Positions 5,649-7,948 of a stretch of 7,948 nucleotides of DNA are shown here, one piece after another. Location: positions 1 to 7,948 of the forward strand of contig JAFUTM010000139.1 in assembly GCA_017484235.1 (NCBI GenBank), given 5' to 3'. The stretch comes from Selenomonadaceae bacterium. Lineage in GTDB: Bacteria > Bacillota > Negativicutes > Selenomonadales > Selenomonadaceae. The position numbers were made by a program, and so were the translations under genes. Every line of letters begins with the position of its first letter. Position 1 is the stretch's first letter. The notes below the pieces were generated by a model. The model was given only the letters and a program-made list of their open reading frames with translations, did no database searches and was not told the origin of the DNA.

Positions 5649-7352
5649 ATGCTAAAGACGCTGAGTATTTGGAACTTTGCGCTTATTGAAAATGTAAACG
5701 TTGAATTTGATTCTGGATTAAATATTTTGACCGGCGAAACCGGTGCCGGTAAGTCCATTTTGATTGATGCACTCGGCGTTGTTCTCGGCAATCGTGCGGC
5801 GGTAAGCAGCATAAGAAATGGCTGTGATCAACTGCGTGTTGAAGCGGTTTTCACTTTGGACAGCAATGATAAAATTAAAAATATTTTGTCTGAGTTGGAA
5901 ATTGAAATGGAAGATGACGAGTTAATTATCGCTCGCCGTATTAATAGAAGCGGCAAGAACAGTATTATTGTGAATGGCTCGCATATAACGCTTTCGTCGC
6001 TGAAAAAAATTGGCAATGCACTCATTGATATTCACGGTCAAAATGAAAATCTGGCACTTTTAAAAGAAGACAGTCCGTACAATTTAATTGATAATTCATC
6101 TGGAAATATATTAACTGCACTAGCAGATTATCAGAAATTATATAGGTCTTGGACAGCGCAAAAAAGAATACTCGAAGATAAAAAACGTTCTGCAGAGGAA
6201 AATGAACAACGCCTGGATATGCTTCGCTGGCAGGAAAACGAGATTGCTGAGTCGAATTTACAACCTGGTGAAGATGAAGAACTTGAGGCAGAATTTCGGC
6301 GTTTATCCAATGCTGAAAAAATTGTACAGCATATCGAAGAAGCCTGCAGTTTGCTCGATGGCGAAAGTGATTTTAATATATTGACGGCACTGGCTAAAGT
6401 TGAAAGAAATCTCAATGATGTAAGTCGGTATGATAATACTGTTAATAATTCGCTTAAAATGCTGGAGGAAGCCTCCATTACACTGAACGAAGTCTTTAGC
6501 GAGATTCGCAGTTATGGTGATCAATTTGATTTTTCTCCAGCCAGACTTGATGAACTTCAGAATCGTATGGAGCTGATTCATCGTCTTAAGAAGAAGTATG
6601 GTGCTACTGTTGAGGACGTTATGGCGTATCACGAAAAAATAAAGCGTGATATTTTATCTATAGAGAATTATGACGCCGACGTTGAGATTATTGAACAGCG
6701 AATATTAAAATTAGAGACACAAACTCGCAAACGAGCTGAAATTTTAACTAAATCTCGGCAGCAGTCAGCCAAAACCTTATCCGCAGCAATTGAAAAAGAA
6801 CTGCAGCAATTGGGTATGTCAAATGCAAAGTTTACAATAACTATTACTCAAAATGACATATTGAGTATAAATGGTGCTGATGATGTGGATATGCTGTTCA
6901 GTGCAAATGCTGGTGAAGAGGTTCAGCCGCTCTCTAAGATTGCATCGGGCGGCGAGCTGTCACGAATTGCGCTGGCGATTAAGGCGATAAATGCAGATCG
7001 TGACGACTCCGCCTCTATAATGGTGTTTGATGAAATTGATACTGGACTTGGCGGCGTGACAGCTAATGCTGTTGCTGAATGTATTGCGAAGGTTGCTAAA
7101 TATAAGCAGGTTTTGTGTATAACTCATCTGCCGCAGATTGCGTGTATGGCAGACGTTCATATTTTGATTGAAAAGACAGTTGACAATGAACGCACATTGA
7201 CTAATGTTACCAGACTCTCTGAGTCAGATCGTGTCAAAGAGATAGCACGAATGGCGTCCGGTGACGATGCCAGCGATGCGTCAATGGAAAATGCACGGAC
7301 AATGCTTATGAATGCGATTAAACGAAAACGAATGATTGCAATACAAAAGTAA
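5649..7352 (+). CDS. recN: DNA repair protein RecN (SMC-like ATPase)
   Basis: RecN is a cytoplasmic SMC-like ATPase recruited to DNA double-strand breaks, where it helps hold and align DNA ends for RecA-dependent repair. The 567-residue length fits the family. The N-terminus MLKTLSIWNFALIENV leads to Walker A GETGAGKS (29-36). A long coiled-coil-rich middle follows (about 150-390), shorter than in true SMC proteins. The C-terminal half has the ABC signature SGGELSR (433-439), Walker B MVFDEIDTG with D461 and E462, and the H-loop residue H493 in ITHLPQ. A TTG three bases upstream (5646) is in frame, but the ATG at 5649 has the better spacing (5 bases) from GAGGTG (5638-5643). No LexA-type operator is obvious in the short upstream gap. 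The ribosome binding site touches the inverted repeat. Confidence 0.96.
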   Translation: MLKTLSIWNFALIENVNVEFDSGLNILTGETGAGKSILIDALGVVLGNRAAVSSIRNGCDQLRVEAVFTLDSNDKIKNILSELEIEMEDDELIIARRINRSGKNSIIVNGSHITLSSLKKIGNALIDIHGQNENLALLKEDSPYNLIDNSSGNILTALADYQKLYRSWTAQKRILEDKKRSAEENEQRLDMLRWQENEIAESNLQPGEDEELEAEFRRLSNAEKIVQHIEEACSLLDGESDFNILTALAKVERNLNDVSRYDNTVNNSLKMLEEASITLNEVFSEIRSYGDQFDFSPARLDELQNRMELIHRLKKKYGATVEDVMAYHEKIKRDILSIENYDADVEIIEQRILKLETQTRKRAEILTKSRQQSAKTLSAAIEKELQQLGMSNAKFTITITQNDILSINGADDVDMLFSANAGEEVQPLSKIASGGELSRIALAIKAINADRDDSASIMVFDEIDTGLGGVTANAVAECIAKVAKYKQVLCITHLPQIACMADVHILIEKTVDNERTLTNVTRLSESDRVKEIARMASGDDASDASMENARTMLMNAIKRKRMIAIQK

Positions 7353-7372
7353 ATATTATGAGGTGAAATGTA

Positions 7373-7948
7373 ATGAATGTAGCTATATTAGGAACTTCAT
7401 TTGTAGGTTGGGGTGGTGGAGTAGATTTAATAAAAAGATATATCCACGCTATGCGGCTTTATTCAGAGATAAATATTACACTTTTTGTGCAAATTTCTCA
7501 ACAGAATATGGAAGCATTGACAAAGCCTTTTTTATTAGAGTATCCCGAATTAGATATTGTATTGTATCAGAATATTGATGAATGTGTAAGATCTATGAAA
7601 ATAAAAAATATTGATATAGTTTTTCCATCTGGAAAACCACTTGGCAATATTTTTCCTTTTCCTTGGGTAGGATATATTTGTGATCTTCAACATAAACACT
7701 TTCCTCAAAACTTTTCTTCTGATGAATGTCGTGATAGAGATAATCTCTTTTATAATGAACTTAAAGACAGTGATTCATTAATTGTTACATCTGAAGATGT
7801 TAAAAATGATCTTCGTAAATACTACCCAGAAATTTATGATGGAGATAAAATTTATGCTACGCCTGTTTTTCATACTTTGAGAGAAGAATGGCTTCATTTG
7901 GAAAATATATCTTTAGATAAATATAATTTGCCTGAAAAATATTTTCTA
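7373..7948 (+). CDS. Glycosyltransferase family 4-like protein (partial, 3' end outside window)
   Basis: The frame is open for 192 codons to the window edge. The start MNVAILGTSFVGWGGGVDLI is a glycine-rich nucleotide-sugar-fold (GT-B) N-terminus. Residues 98-111 (WVGYICDLQHKHFP) carry the D-L-Q-H-x-x-x-P segment seen in GT4-like enzymes. These transfer sugars from nucleotide donors in surface polysaccharide or glycoprotein synthesis. The segment SDSLIVTSEDVKNDL (133-147) has the usual serine/threonine-x-S step of this fold. The donor-binding C-terminal half is missing, so substrate and family number are uncertain. GAGGTGA (7360-7366) lies 6 bases before the ATG; an earlier ATG at 7368 is followed at once by a stop. 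The gene begins 20 bases after recN but is much richer in AT. Confidence 0.8.
   Translation, partial: MNVAILGTSFVGWGGGVDLIKRYIHAMRLYSEINITLFVQISQQNMEALTKPFLLEYPELDIVLYQNIDECVRSMKIKNIDIVFPSGKPLGNIFPFPWVGYICDLQHKHFPQNFSSDECRDRDNLFYNELKDSDSLIVTSEDVKNDLRKYYPEIYDGDKIYATPVFHTLREEWLHLENISLDKYNLPEKYFL

Noticed and set aside
6131..6632. Minus-strand open frames inside recN
   Set aside because: They are serine/leucine-rich shadows of the coiled-coil codons and have no domain or start signal.
7336..7578. 80-codon plus-strand frame after recN
   Set aside because: It overlaps the end of recN and the glycosyltransferase in a different frame; the frame starting at 7373 has the ribosome binding site and a recognisable protein.

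Overview
The window is a moderately AT-rich, gene-dense stretch of bacterial chromosome. Shine-Dalgarno sites of the GAGGTG/GGAGG type, short intergenic gaps and sigma-A-like promoters point to a Firmicutes-type organism. The signal-peptide/coiled-coil/TPR protein at the left end resembles, from memory, proteins of Negativicutes (Selenomonadaceae-like bacteria), as does the overall style of the genes. That assignment is inference and was not checked by any search. Most of the content is housekeeping.

Left part (1-2316, + strand): the last 21 codons of a TPR protein are followed by a second, secreted TPR protein (82-1442). The second gene is split by an apparent one-base deletion near position 932. 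Four bases after it starts rsmI, the 16S rRNA 2'-O-methyltransferase. A HAD-family phosphatase lies on the minus strand (2293-2973). It converges on rsmI with a 24-base overlap of the coding regions and has its own near-consensus promoter.

Middle (3140-5553, + strand): pyrF and pyrE, the two enzymes of the last two steps of UMP synthesis, share an orientation but are separated by a GNAT acetyltransferase and a two-gene type II toxin-antitoxin module. The antitoxin looks like a ribbon-helix-helix protein and the toxin is clearly YoeB/Txe-like. A compact terminator closes the pyrF-GNAT unit and overlaps an extended -10 promoter reading into the toxin-antitoxin genes. No separate promoter is visible before pyrE, so pyrE may be read from the toxin-antitoxin promoter.

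Right part (5649-7948, + strand): recN, a DNA-repair SMC-like ATPase, is followed 20 bases later by the start of a glycosyltransferase that runs off the window. The glycosyltransferase is clearly richer in AT than recN.

A short repeat, ATTCCTAATT and its complement, occurs in two intergenic regions. It lies just before the ribosome binding sites of pyrF (four copies, one direction) and recN (two inverted pairs able to form a hairpin). I see no rRNA, tRNA, CRISPR array, insertion sequence or phage gene, and nothing that I can call a new multi-gene system. The most unusual points are the repeat placed against two ribosome binding sites, the toxin-antitoxin pair wedged between pyrF and pyrE with an overlapping promoter/terminator, and the frameshifted TPR gene. 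The longest stretch without a gene on either strand is about 166 bases (2974-3139).
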